A stretch of DNA of 64,000 nucleotides from Oceanospirillum sanctuarii. Its GTDB lineage: Bacteria > Pseudomonadota > Gammaproteobacteria > Pseudomonadales > Halomonadaceae. Shown piece after piece: positions 26,665-34,955 of the stretch; position 1 is the stretch's first letter; each line of letters begins with the position of its first letter. The notes under the pieces are model-generated. The model had not been told where the DNA came from and did not search any database. It saw only the letters and a list, made by a program, of their open reading frames with translations. Both the position numbers and the translations under genes were made by a program. The stretch lies in assembly GCF_002150805.1 (NCBI RefSeq), contig NZ_MTBA01000004.1:992001-1056000 (forward strand). Reading direction: 5' to 3'.

Positions 26665-28788
26665 TCAGCTGGCCTGATTTTCCTGATCAAAGTCGCTCAT
26701 ATAGGCTTCGTAAATACTGAACTGATTGCGGCCAGCCTGCTTGGAGCGATACATAGCAAGGTCAGCATAACGCAACAGAATATCACCGGTTTTGGCATCG
26801 TTCGGGTAGAAAGCAACCCCGATACTGGCAGTAACACGGCACTCGTTACCCTCAATCATATAAGGTTTACCAATCACTGTAATCACTCGTTCAAGACCTG
26901 AAACAACATCCTCAGGCTTGCTGAGTTCCGTGAACAGGAGCACAAACTCATCGCCTCCCAGACGGGCGATGGTATCGCTTTCCCGCATGCAGAGATTCAG
27001 ACGTCCGGATACCGCTTTCAGCAGCTCGTCACCGACATCATGTCCCAACGTATCATTAACCTGTTTAAAGCCATCCAGATCCATCATGGCAACCGCCAGT
27101 ACATCGCCACTTTGCTGGCTGTCCTCCAGTAGCTGCACCATACGATCTTCCAGCAAACGACGGTTCGGCAAGCCGGTAAGCGCATCATAAAACGCCATCT
27201 TCTTCAGCTGCTGACGACTCTCTTCCAGCTGCTTCTGCACCGCCCTGATTTCCGTCAGATCCATGTGGGTTCCCACCAGACGGGCAACATGGCCATCATC
27301 ATCTTTTACCACAATCGCGCGGGACAACACATAGAGCCAGTGCCCCTGCTTATGGCGCAGACGGAACTCCACTTCATAGAGATCCTTTTTACCGACCACA
27401 CAGCGGGCGACCTCTTCTTTGGCCAGATGCAGGTCATCCGGATGAACCAGCTGTTCCCAGACTTTAAAGTCATTTTCCAGTTCGTCATCGGCGTAGCCCA
27501 GCATACCTTTCCAGCGCGGGGAGAAGTAAACCAGATTGTCGCTGATGCGCCAGTCCCAGAGGCCATCATTGGAGCCCAGCATCGCCAGTTCAAACTGTTG
27601 CTGGCTCTCCTGAAGCGCAGCCTCTGTCTGTTTCTGGTCACTGATATCGGTGTGAGTACCGGTTACCCGAAGCGCTTTGCCATTTTCATCACGCTCAAAA
27701 ACCATCCCCCGGTCAAAGAACCACTTGTATTCGCCGTTCTTACAGCTCATTCGATAGACGGTACGGTAGACCTCTTTATGACCGGCAAGATGGTCTTCCA
27801 TATCCTTCATCGCCTGAGGCAAGTCATCCGGGTGAACCCGGTCAGACCATTCCTCCAGCGAATCGCCGATCTCGTCTTTGCCGTAACCCAGCATGACTTT
27901 CCATTGATTGGAATAGAACACCTTATTGGTGCGCAGGTCCCAGTCCCAAACGCCATCACCGGCACCATCCAGAGCTTTAACCCAGCGCTCTTCACTCCGG
28001 CGCACCGCTAGCTCTGCTTCACTGACCTGATCCGCCAGCTCGTTAAAATTACGGGCAACATCCATCAGTTCACAGTTGCCAGTCATCTCGACCCGCGCCA
28101 GCACATTGCCTTGAGCAAACTCCTTCATTCGCTGACGGATCTGGTTGAGAGGCCTGATCACAGAGCGCTTAAGAATCATGGAGATCAGAAAGGCAACGGC
28201 CAGAGCAAAACCCAGATGACGAATCCACTGATCAGGTTTCCAGATATGCTGCTGCAGCGTCGCAATTGCCGGAGCCATGTTGTATTCCACCACCAGCACG
28301 GCAAGACTCTCCGGACGGAGAGAAGTACTTCGTTCCAATAGCGTGATCGGCATAACGGCACAGATTTTATTCGCCCGATCGGGATGTTTTTCGATCACGG
28401 GGCTAAATTCAGAAACGGCCTTGCTGACCCAGATCCCCTGATAACAGCTGATATTTTTAGTGGTGGAGCCTTTCAATGCCAGCTTATTAGCCAGCAGCAC
28501 CCGGCCATCATCCACAACCGCGATCATCTCAAACCCCGAGTCACCGGAATATCCTGTGATATAGCTCTCGGTCGTGGTCCGGTTATCATTCAGCATCAGA
28601 TCGGAGACGGTTTGCCACATACGGGCAGACACATTGTGAAAACGCTGCTCCTGACGAGCCTTTTCCTGAGGGATCAGGGTGTACTCGTACTCTACCCAAC
28701 GATCCAGAATTACCAGAGTGATCATCAGAATACTGATAATCAGGGTCAGCCCCGGATTAAGACGCCAGCAGTTCCTTAATTTGATCAT
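26665..28788 (-). CDS. membrane PAS-PAS-GGDEF diguanylate cyclase
   Basis: A 707-residue protein: TM 12-29, periplasmic region (30-188), TM about 190-206, HAMP (207-260), two PAS_3-type domains (about 265-390 and 395-520, each with WDW and VHPDDL motifs), then GGDEF (about 530-700) with intact GGDEF at 611-615 and RxxD inhibitory site (RESD). No EAL domain, so synthesis of cyclic di-GMP is expected. ATG 28788 overlaps the stop of the lipoprotein gene by four bases (ATGA), so the two are translationally coupled; its periplasmic domain is a plausible contact for the lipoprotein. Confidence 0.9.
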   Translation of the reverse strand: MIKLRNCWRLNPGLTLIISILMITLVILDRWVEYEYTLIPQEKARQEQRFHNVSARMWQTVSDLMLNDNRTTTESYITGYSGDSGFEMIAVVDDGRVLLANKLALKGSTTKNISCYQGIWVSKAVSEFSPVIEKHPDRANKICAVMPITLLERSTSLRPESLAVLVVEYNMAPAIATLQQHIWKPDQWIRHLGFALAVAFLISMILKRSVIRPLNQIRQRMKEFAQGNVLARVEMTGNCELMDVARNFNELADQVSEAELAVRRSEERWVKALDGAGDGVWDWDLRTNKVFYSNQWKVMLGYGKDEIGDSLEEWSDRVHPDDLPQAMKDMEDHLAGHKEVYRTVYRMSCKNGEYKWFFDRGMVFERDENGKALRVTGTHTDISDQKQTEAALQESQQQFELAMLGSNDGLWDWRISDNLVYFSPRWKGMLGYADDELENDFKVWEQLVHPDDLHLAKEEVARCVVGKKDLYEVEFRLRHKQGHWLYVLSRAIVVKDDDGHVARLVGTHMDLTEIRAVQKQLEESRQQLKKMAFYDALTGLPNRRLLEDRMVQLLEDSQQSGDVLAVAMMDLDGFKQVNDTLGHDVGDELLKAVSGRLNLCMRESDTIARLGGDEFVLLFTELSKPEDVVSGLERVITVIGKPYMIEGNECRVTASIGVAFYPNDAKTGDILLRYADLAMYRSKQAGRNQFSIYEAYMSDFDQENQAS

Positions 28789-29801
28789 TCACCAGCCCCT
28801 GGTAAAAATTGGTCCGTTAAAAACTGAGCAGAGATATCAACATCTTCAGCAATCAGACCCGCCTTCAGCATCAGCTGCTCAAGAGTACGAATCTGAGCCA
28901 TAAATTCCTCAGAGTTACCTAACAGCATACGGTTTTCCTGAAGCCCCGGAATATGTAACCCCTCAAAACTTTGCCAAACCTGATCCGGCGCAATTTTCAG
29001 ACGGGCAGACATAACCCGTGCGGATTCAGCACGGTTGCGGGACATATAATCCAGCGCCGAAAAATGGCCTTTCAGCAGATGACTCAGCTGGTCGGGTCGT
29101 GCCTCAGCCGTTTCAGCAGTCGTCACCAGTACATCCATAATGCGACGCGGGGTTTCGCTACTATCAAACAACACATGTGCGCCTTTAGCTTCTAACAGGG
29201 ATTTAAACGGCTCGAAGGTAACCACTGCGGCAACATCTTCCTGCTCCCACATGGCGATATGCTGATTCACACCGGCGTTATGGACAGCAACTTCATAGCC
29301 TTCAAGGCCAGCTCTCTCCAACGCCCCCTGCAGCATAATGGCTCCTACCGCAGTCTTCTCCACTACAAGGGTACGTCCGGCCAGATCCTCAAGGGACTGA
29401 ATCTCCGGCTTGGCAAGCAGAACATCCGCGCCCTGAGAGAAATCCATCACCGCAATCACCCGGAGGTTTTTTTGGCTGGCCATCAGAGTCAGAGCTTCAT
29501 CCATTGTCAGCGCAGCGACATCCAGTTGTCTGGATTTAAACGCGCGCAACACCTGAGTGGCATTGACCTTTTCCACCAGAGAAACCTGAGACTCATCAAG
29601 AAAGCCTTTATGGCGGGCCAGATAGAGGCTTTCATAACCCGGCCAGATATTGGTGCCGACTTTCAGTGGCGGCTGAGGAGATTCGCAGCCCTGAATCAGG
29701 AGCGCTGACAGTAAAATAAGTGGCAATAACAGATAAGAGATCCAACCAGTCCGGAGCCGGGCTGAACCGGAGAAGGATCGGGTACGGAGATAGGTCTTCA
29801 T
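28785..29801 (-). CDS. lipoprotein substrate-binding protein (NMT1/THI5-SsuA-like) coupled to a GGDEF gene
   Basis: A 338-residue periplasmic binding protein: hydrophobic signal (about 20-37) with lipobox before C39 (LLIQGC), then a two-lobed fold. The starts PLKVGTNIWPGYESLYLARHKGFLDE and LDVAALTMDEALTLMA are typical of the ABC aliphatic sulfonate/nitrate/thiamine-precursor binding family. No permease or ATPase gene is near; the gene instead overlaps the PAS-GGDEF gene, so it may serve as ligand receptor for signalling rather than uptake. ATG 29801 with GGGG five bases upstream is preferred over GTG 29807. Confidence 0.85.
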   Translation of the reverse strand: MKTYLRTRSFSGSARLRTGWISYLLLPLILLSALLIQGCESPQPPLKVGTNIWPGYESLYLARHKGFLDESQVSLVEKVNATQVLRAFKSRQLDVAALTMDEALTLMASQKNLRVIAVMDFSQGADVLLAKPEIQSLEDLAGRTLVVEKTAVGAIMLQGALERAGLEGYEVAVHNAGVNQHIAMWEQEDVAAVVTFEPFKSLLEAKGAHVLFDSSETPRRIMDVLVTTAETAEARPDQLSHLLKGHFSALDYMSRNRAESARVMSARLKIAPDQVWQSFEGLHIPGLQENRMLLGNSEEFMAQIRTLEQLMLKAGLIAEDVDISAQFLTDQFLPGAGE

Positions 29802-29862
29802 AGACACCCCATGCAGATAGCGCGTTATTTTTATTAGCTTTTATGGCAAGCCTGCATTAACA

Positions 29863-29893
29863 AAAAAGCCGGTTTCGGAGAAACCGGCTTTTG
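29863..29893 (-). terminator. terminator after the small membrane protein gene
   Basis: Stem AAAAGCCGGTTTC/GAAACCGGCTTTT with a three-base loop and T runs on both strands, between the membrane protein gene at 30034 and the lipoprotein operon. Confidence 0.85.
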
Positions 29894-30033
29894 AAAATAA
29901 CCTCTTACGGATCGAGAGAAAAGCGGATTCACTCTATAAGTTACATTCTATCTCAGCTTTCAGCGCTTTTCGTAACAACTTATGTAACACCCTAATAAAG
30001 TTAGCGTTAAACCTTAGTCGAAACCAAAAAGCT

Positions 30034-30438
30034 CTATTGCAACCCCACCAGAACCGGCGGCAGCTGCCATTGCAGAAAAATGCTGGCCACTAACACAAGA
30101 TAGCCTAATAACATCATCTGATGTCGTTGCAGGTAAAACGCCGCAAAGGCACAACCGGCATAAGCCAGCCAACAGATCCCCTGCACAAAAGCGGTCCAGG
30201 CAACGGCCAGATCAAAACCGGCCTGCCAGCCAGCAAACGCTAACTGTCCTTCAGGCAGTCCCGATGCGCCGGAGCCCACGATACCCCACCATTCCTGCAG
30301 GGAAAACAGCGCCAAAGGAGCGATAAAGAAGACAGGCAACATCCAGATAAACAGCAGGTAACGCTGATGGTCCCGGCTAATGGATGAGTCTTCGCTTCGA
30401 TCACTAAAAGTGTGATTTGAGTAATCCACAGATGTCAT
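30034..30438 (-). CDS. small membrane protein of unknown function, 134 aa
   Basis: Not recognised. The N-terminal 25 residues are polar (Ser/Asp/Arg-rich), followed by three hydrophobic helices at about 28-46, 72-100 and 104-122. Short loops contain GSGASGLPEGQLAFAG, which may be periplasmic. GGGAGGTG lies five bases before ATG 30438, and a strong terminator follows, so this looks like a genuine single-gene unit. Confidence 0.7.
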   Translation of the reverse strand: MTSVDYSNHTFSDRSEDSSISRDHQRYLLFIWMLPVFFIAPLALFSLQEWWGIVGSGASGLPEGQLAFAGWQAGFDLAVAWTAFVQGICWLAYAGCAFAAFYLQRHQMMLLGYLVLVASIFLQWQLPPVLVGLQ

Positions 30439-30481
30439 CTGAACACCTCCCGGTGATTCTCGTTATTGTTCGACAAGGTTG

Positions 30482-30516
30482 ATCGGCTAGCCAGCCCCTT
30501 TAAAGAAGGAGCCGAT
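30482..30516. repeat. inverted repeat in upstream region of membrane protein gene
   Basis: ATCGGCT and AGCCGAT face each other over 21 bases, with a further GGCTAGCC palindrome inside the left arm. It lies 44 bases upstream of ATG 30438 and could be an operator or leader hairpin. Confidence 0.35.
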
Positions 30517-30732
30517 ACTAGGTCCCGGCAGTGACAATTGAATGACAGCTCTAATACGAAACCGGGACAACACGGATCAGCACTTTCAGAGGATTCAGCA
30601 AGTTACGTACCAGATGCGAAACAAGGCCTGAAAGGATGATGTCAACATCGCCTTCCGTCGTAGCCATGGCATAGCCACCCGACAGCTTTAGCGTCATAAT
30701 GCGGGTAACTCTTTATGGCCTGAGGCTTATTT

Positions 30733-31182
30733 ATGTTGCTTGATGAAGCTCAAACAGCGGTTTCCGATCTGTTGGAAGCCCTGCATGAATCACTGGATGA
30801 TTATCAGGACAATCTTCAGCGCCTGCATAACGCTGAGATTGCTCAGGAGTTCAACGACGCCATGAATCAGCGCACAGAATTGCTGAATGCACTGGAAGAG
30901 CGCGTAAAAGAAGAACTGTCCCTGCGCCCCCGCGCGGCAGATACCGAGCGTGAAGACTTCCATCACCTCTGGAGCAAACTGAAAAGTCTGGTGTTTGATG
31001 GTCAGGAACTGATGCTGAAAGAACGGGCCGAGCAGGAACGTCAGCTCATCAGTCTGGTCGCACGCTGCGAAAGCTATGACTATCCTGAAAAGGTAGACAG
31101 CCAGCTGAAACAACTGCATCAGCATCTGACCGAACAACTGCGCCAGATTAAACAGTTTCAGCAATCGATTACTCAGCCCTGA
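30733..31182 (+). CDS. helical protein, possibly DUF2383-like four-helix bundle
   Basis: A 149-residue, almost wholly alpha-helical, acidic protein without signal or membrane segment. The pattern ALHESLDDYQDNLQRLHNAEIAQEFNDAMNQRTELLNALEE then HLWSKLKSL and a heptad-rich C-terminus resembles the ferritin-like DUF2383 (PA2169-type) family, but this is from memory of the pattern and not certain. A flagellar-type chaperone or FlgN-like role is an alternative. ATG 30733 has GAGG seven bases upstream. It precedes the EAL-HDOD pair by 107 bases on the same strand. Confidence 0.65.
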   Translation: MLLDEAQTAVSDLLEALHESLDDYQDNLQRLHNAEIAQEFNDAMNQRTELLNALEERVKEELSLRPRAADTEREDFHHLWSKLKSLVFDGQELMLKERAEQERQLISLVARCESYDYPEKVDSQLKQLHQHLTEQLRQIKQFQQSITQP

Positions 31183-31289
31183 ATCAGGAATAACAAAAGA
31201 TTTATTTAAATTAAATCTTTTCAATAGCTGCGTTATTTCCGTTGGGATATGATCAGGGATAATCAAATCTACAGCCACGGAGTGCTCTG

Positions 31290-32504
31290 ATGGACTCTCT
31301 CAACCAGTTTTGCATCACACGCCTGACTTTCTGCGATAACGATCTGATTCGTCGCGGCTTTGAGCTGGCGTACCATGATACCCAGCACACTACCAACCCG
31401 CTGGAGATCAGTGCAAAAGTTGCCAGTTTTGCCTTACTGGATTACGGCCTTGATCAGGCCGGAGAGAATGGCAAGGTACTGCTGACGATCACCCAGCCCT
31501 GGCTGGCCAATGCCAGCATGCTACCTGTGGCAAAAATCAAAGATCGTCTGGTGCTGCAGCTGGGGGATGATATCGAGCCTGATCCCATTACCCTGAGCGC
31601 CCTGCAACAGATTCGGGCCAAGGGCTTTCTGATCGCGATTGCCGGTTATACCCCGGATGATCCCCGTAAACCTCTGCTCACAGGCGTCGACATTGTCAGT
31701 GTGAATTGTCAGAAATTTATTCTCGGGGATCTGAAAAAATTACATGCCGAACTGAAGAAGTATCCCCTGACCCTAATGGCCAGCCGTATTGAAAGCTGGC
31801 AGGCCTTTGAAAAAATTCGCGCCATCGGCTTCGACTTTTATCAGGGTGGCTTTATCGGCAAGCCGGAACTGCTGGACACTCCGAAAAACAGTGCCAATCG
31901 CATTCTGCTGGTGAAACTGATGACCCTGCTGTTTGATGATAAAAGCAGCATCGACAAGATCGAAAAGGTGATCGAGCAGGAACCCACCCTCTTCTATCGC
32001 CTGTTGAAGTTTGTGAACTCCGCTGCCTATCGTTTACCTAACAAGATCGACAGCCTGCATCAGGCAGTGATCTATATTGGCACCGAGACACTAAGAACGC
32101 TGGTGGCGATTCTGGTGTGGGCAAAGGACGATCACAAAGCCTATACCGTTCTGCCGCAGATTCTGACCCGGGCAAAAGCCTGTGAGTTACTGGCAAAAGA
32201 ACAGGGGCTGGCTCCCGCTGATCGCTACTTTACACTAGGCTTTCTTTCTCTGTTGGATGTCGCCCTCGATCAGCCTCTGGAAAAACTGATCCGTAGTCTT
32301 TCAATCTCTGAAGAGATGCAGAAGGCATTGCTGGAAGATGAAGGCCCGCTGGCCGACGTACTGAACTTTGTCCGCCAATGGGAAAAAGCCAACTGGAGCT
32401 TTCTGGAACAGCATCGCATGTTCTCTCTGGAGCGCACGCCGCTATTGATGCAACAGGCACAACGCTGGGCGCTGGAGACGGAGCAAGAGATGCAGAAAGC
32501 CTGA
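31290..32504 (+). CDS. EAL-HDOD protein with degenerate EAL domain (first of tandem pair)
   Basis: A 404-residue YuxH-type signalling protein: EAL-like domain (1-195) and HDOD domain (about 200-395). Compared with its neighbour, the EAL catalytic positions are lost: Asn to T68, Glu to Q90, the Asp pair to A118-G119, Lys to S137 and Glu to S165; only E25 and Q185 remain. It therefore should neither bind metal nor cleave cyclic di-GMP, and may act as a receptor or scaffold. HDOD domains occur in regulators of motility, type IV pili and stress. ATG 31290 follows GGAG by seven bases; 145 bases separate it from the second copy. Confidence 0.88.
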   Translation: MDSLNQFCITRLTFCDNDLIRRGFELAYHDTQHTTNPLEISAKVASFALLDYGLDQAGENGKVLLTITQPWLANASMLPVAKIKDRLVLQLGDDIEPDPITLSALQQIRAKGFLIAIAGYTPDDPRKPLLTGVDIVSVNCQKFILGDLKKLHAELKKYPLTLMASRIESWQAFEKIRAIGFDFYQGGFIGKPELLDTPKNSANRILLVKLMTLLFDDKSSIDKIEKVIEQEPTLFYRLLKFVNSAAYRLPNKIDSLHQAVIYIGTETLRTLVAILVWAKDDHKAYTVLPQILTRAKACELLAKEQGLAPADRYFTLGFLSLLDVALDQPLEKLIRSLSISEEMQKALLEDEGPLADVLNFVRQWEKANWSFLEQHRMFSLERTPLLMQQAQRWALETEQEMQKA

Positions 32505-32649
32505 ATGAGTTACTTTAATCGGCACCATCTGAATCCGTGTTCTCTGATATTTCAGGACGAGCAAAGGATGACGATATCAAAAGCCACTGACATGACACAG
32601 CCGCAAGCTTGTTCTGCGGTCGTCCGTTAATGCTACACAGGAGCCATCA

Positions 32650-33876
32650 GTGCCCGAATTGAATTTAGCCGAGGACGCTTTCTTTCTTGCCAGACAGGCA
32701 ATTGCTGACCGCGATCTGAATCTTGTCGGCTACGAGCTGCTTTATCGACGAAATCAAAGTGCGACCACGGCCGATGTACAGGATCACCTGCAGGCAAGTG
32801 CCCGGGTTTACTCCACCGCCCTGCTGGATCTGGGTGTTGGTCAGCTGGGTTCCGGCCTTCCCGTTTCACTTAATGTGCCTCAGTTCTGGCTGGAGCAGGA
32901 TGAACTTTTTCCGACCGTCACCAGCAAGGTGGTTCTTGAGGTACTGGAACAGGTTCAGCCCACTAAACAGGTTATTGAAGCGCTGCAACGTCTGCGTCGA
33001 AAGGGCTACACCATCGCCCTTGATGATTTTGTACTGACCGAAGGCAATCAGGCTCTGATCCAGTGTGCCCAGTGGATCAAGCTGGATACCCATGATTACA
33101 GCCAGGAAGAACTGGAAAAAACCGTACAACAGCTGAAAGCCTATCCGGTAAAACTGGTGGCAGAGAAGATCGAAAGCTGGCAGGAGTATCGTGATCTTGA
33201 AGCGATGGGCTTCGATTATTTTCAGGGCTTTTTCCTGTCACGGCCACGGGTTTTCAAAGGCCACCAGACCAACAGCAATCAGAAGGTACTGCTGGATCTG
33301 CTTCAGCAACTCTATAAAGAGGATATGAACGTTGAAGAGCTGGTCGATACCATCGTTAAAGATCCCGGTATGACCTATCGCCTGCTGCGCCATATCAATT
33401 CCGCAGGCTATATGTTCAAAAAAGAGATCAACAGCATTCATCAGGCGGTTGTTTTGCTGGGACAGGAGCGATTGCGCTCCATGGTCAGCCTGCTGCTCTG
33501 GAGCAAGAGCCCGTACCGTACCAGCTCACAACTGCCTTCGATTCTGGTGCGTGCCAAAGCCTGTGAGGAGTTGGCCCGCTTTTACGAGCTGGATCAGATT
33601 CAGTCCTGCTTTACCGTTGGCGTACTATCCAACCTGCATTTAGCCTTGGGTATGGAAGCGAATGAGATGGCGAAACTGCTGAAGCTGGAACCCGCCATTG
33701 CCGACGGCCTGCTAGGCAAGGGAGTACCCGGCGAGATACTGCAACTGGTCATCGCCTACGAACAGGGCGACTGGGACGCAATGGAAAAATCCAGCTGGTA
33801 CCGCCCGGAGGCCAATGTCTGCTTTATGAACGCAGTCACCTGGGCAGACACAGTGGTCGATCAGATGGGTCACTAA
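32650..33876 (+). CDS. EAL-HDOD protein with conserved EAL residues (second of tandem pair)
   Basis: A 408-residue paralogue of the preceding gene. The EAL domain (about 10-200) keeps E29 (YELLYR), N75 (SLNVP), E97 (LEVLE), D125-D126 (ALDDF), K144 (IKLD), E172 (AEKIES) and Q192 (FQGFF), so binding or hydrolysis of cyclic di-GMP is conceivable, although the domain is shorter than classical EAL. The HDOD domain follows (about 205-400; YRLLRHINSAGYMF, IHQAVVLLGQERLRSMV). The start is GTG 32650, supported by AGGAG six bases upstream. A bidirectional terminator ends the unit. Confidence 0.9.
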   Translation: MPELNLAEDAFFLARQAIADRDLNLVGYELLYRRNQSATTADVQDHLQASARVYSTALLDLGVGQLGSGLPVSLNVPQFWLEQDELFPTVTSKVVLEVLEQVQPTKQVIEALQRLRRKGYTIALDDFVLTEGNQALIQCAQWIKLDTHDYSQEELEKTVQQLKAYPVKLVAEKIESWQEYRDLEAMGFDYFQGFFLSRPRVFKGHQTNSNQKVLLDLLQQLYKEDMNVEELVDTIVKDPGMTYRLLRHINSAGYMFKKEINSIHQAVVLLGQERLRSMVSLLLWSKSPYRTSSQLPSILVRAKACEELARFYELDQIQSCFTVGVLSNLHLALGMEANEMAKLLKLEPAIADGLLGKGVPGEILQLVIAYEQGDWDAMEKSSWYRPEANVCFMNAVTWADTVVDQMGH

Positions 33877-33916
33877 CCGGCAAGACTCTGCTCTGAAACT
33901 CTGGTCTGAAAAAAGC

Positions 33917-33966
33917 AAAAGCCCCGATAACCTGCTGATATCACTTCAGGTTATCGGGGCTTTTTT
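33917..33966. terminator. bidirectional terminator
   Basis: 18-base-pair stem (AAAAGCCCCGATAACCTG and its complement) with a 12-base loop between the EAL-HDOD gene (+) and the suf operon end (-). Confidence 0.92.
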
Positions 33967-34046
33967 GCAATTCAGCTAACGGCTTTCCAACTCAACTAAC
34001 GCATCCTGGCTGCGCGTTAAATCAGGATTAAAGCTGATTGCCTGGC

Positions 34047-34367
34047 TTAATCTTCCGGCTCGTCAGAAACCTCTACCACTCCATCAACGATACGTACCGG
34101 ATAAACATCGATATCCTCATACGCCGGTGGAGCGGTCACTTCACCTGTACGCAGGCAGAAACGTGCACCATGACGAGGGCAAACGATCTCGCCATCTTCA
34201 ATGCAACCATCTTCCATTGAGCCGCCATCGTGACTGCAGACGTTTTCTACTGCTCGGAATTCGCCATCAACATTGGCCACCAGCAGCTCGATATCGTCTT
34301 CGGTAGTGACTAACTGAAATTCGCCCTCTGCGATGGCCGCAGCGGCATCAACCTTAATCCAACCCAT
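34047..34367 (-). CDS. Rieske-type [2Fe-2S] ferredoxin-like protein
   Basis: A 106-residue soluble single-domain Rieske protein. The cluster ligands are C44-x-H46 and C63-x2-H66 (CSHDGGS and CPRHGARF), as in the ferredoxin components of aromatic dioxygenases and NirD-like proteins. As last gene of the suf operon, 25 bases after sufT, it may serve as electron donor for, or client of, Fe-S assembly. ATG 34367 was chosen (AAGGA ten bases upstream); an in-frame TTG six codons earlier is unlikely. Confidence 0.9.
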   Translation of the reverse strand: MGWIKVDAAAAIAEGEFQLVTTEDDIELLVANVDGEFRAVENVCSHDGGSMEDGCIEDGEIVCPRHGARFCLRTGEVTAPPAYEDIDVYPVRIVDGVVEVSDEPED

Positions 34368-34392
34368 GCTATTGCTTTCCTTCAAATCTAAA

Positions 34393-34938
34393 TCAGAACA
34401 TACCGGTTTCGAGCTTGGCTTCTTCGCTCATCATGTCGCGGTTCCAGGGCGGGTTAAAGACGATCTCCGTCAGAACCTTGGATACCTGAGGCGCACCCAG
34501 AATCTTACGGCGGGCATCCTCGGCGATCACATCGCCCATGCCACAACCCGGTGCCGTCAGGGTCATCTTGATGATAACCACGGTTTCACCGGTCAGCAGC
34601 TTATCGATACGACAGCCATAGACCAGACCCAGATCCACGATATTGACCGGAATTTCCGGATCGTAACAGGTACGCAGCTGTTCCCAGACAAAGTCTTCCA
34701 GTTCCTGAGCGCTGGCATCTTCGTGCAGCGTCGGACGGGATTTAGCCTCACCGCCGATGGCATCCAGATTGTAGCTCTCGATCAGGTAGAGACGGCTTTC
34801 GAAACCAACACTAACGCTGCCGCCTTTGGCCTGCATTACCGTAACCTCACCACCTTCCGGCAGGGTAACGGTTTTACCAAAGGGGATGGAGATTGCATCC
34901 ACATCCCGGCTCAGAATGATCTTGTCGTTCTTCTTCAT
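34393..34938 (-). CDS. sufT: Fe-S assembly protein SufT (DUF59/MIP18 family)
   Basis: A 181-residue protein with an N-terminal SufT-specific extension (1-80, including LPEGGEVTV and SVSVGFES) and a DUF59 domain (about 83-178; DPEIPVNIVDLGLVYG, MTLTAPGCGMGDVIAEDA, FNPPWNRDMMSEEAK). SufT assists maturation of Fe-S proteins, notably under high demand. It lies 17 bases after sufS and 25 before the Rieske gene, in one operon. Confidence 0.93.
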   Translation of the reverse strand: MKKNDKIILSRDVDAISIPFGKTVTLPEGGEVTVMQAKGGSVSVGFESRLYLIESYNLDAIGGEAKSRPTLHEDASAQELEDFVWEQLRTCYDPEIPVNIVDLGLVYGCRIDKLLTGETVVIIKMTLTAPGCGMGDVIAEDARRKILGAPQVSKVLTEIVFNPPWNRDMMSEEAKLETGMF

Positions 34939-34955
34939 AATGCTTACAGTCCGCC

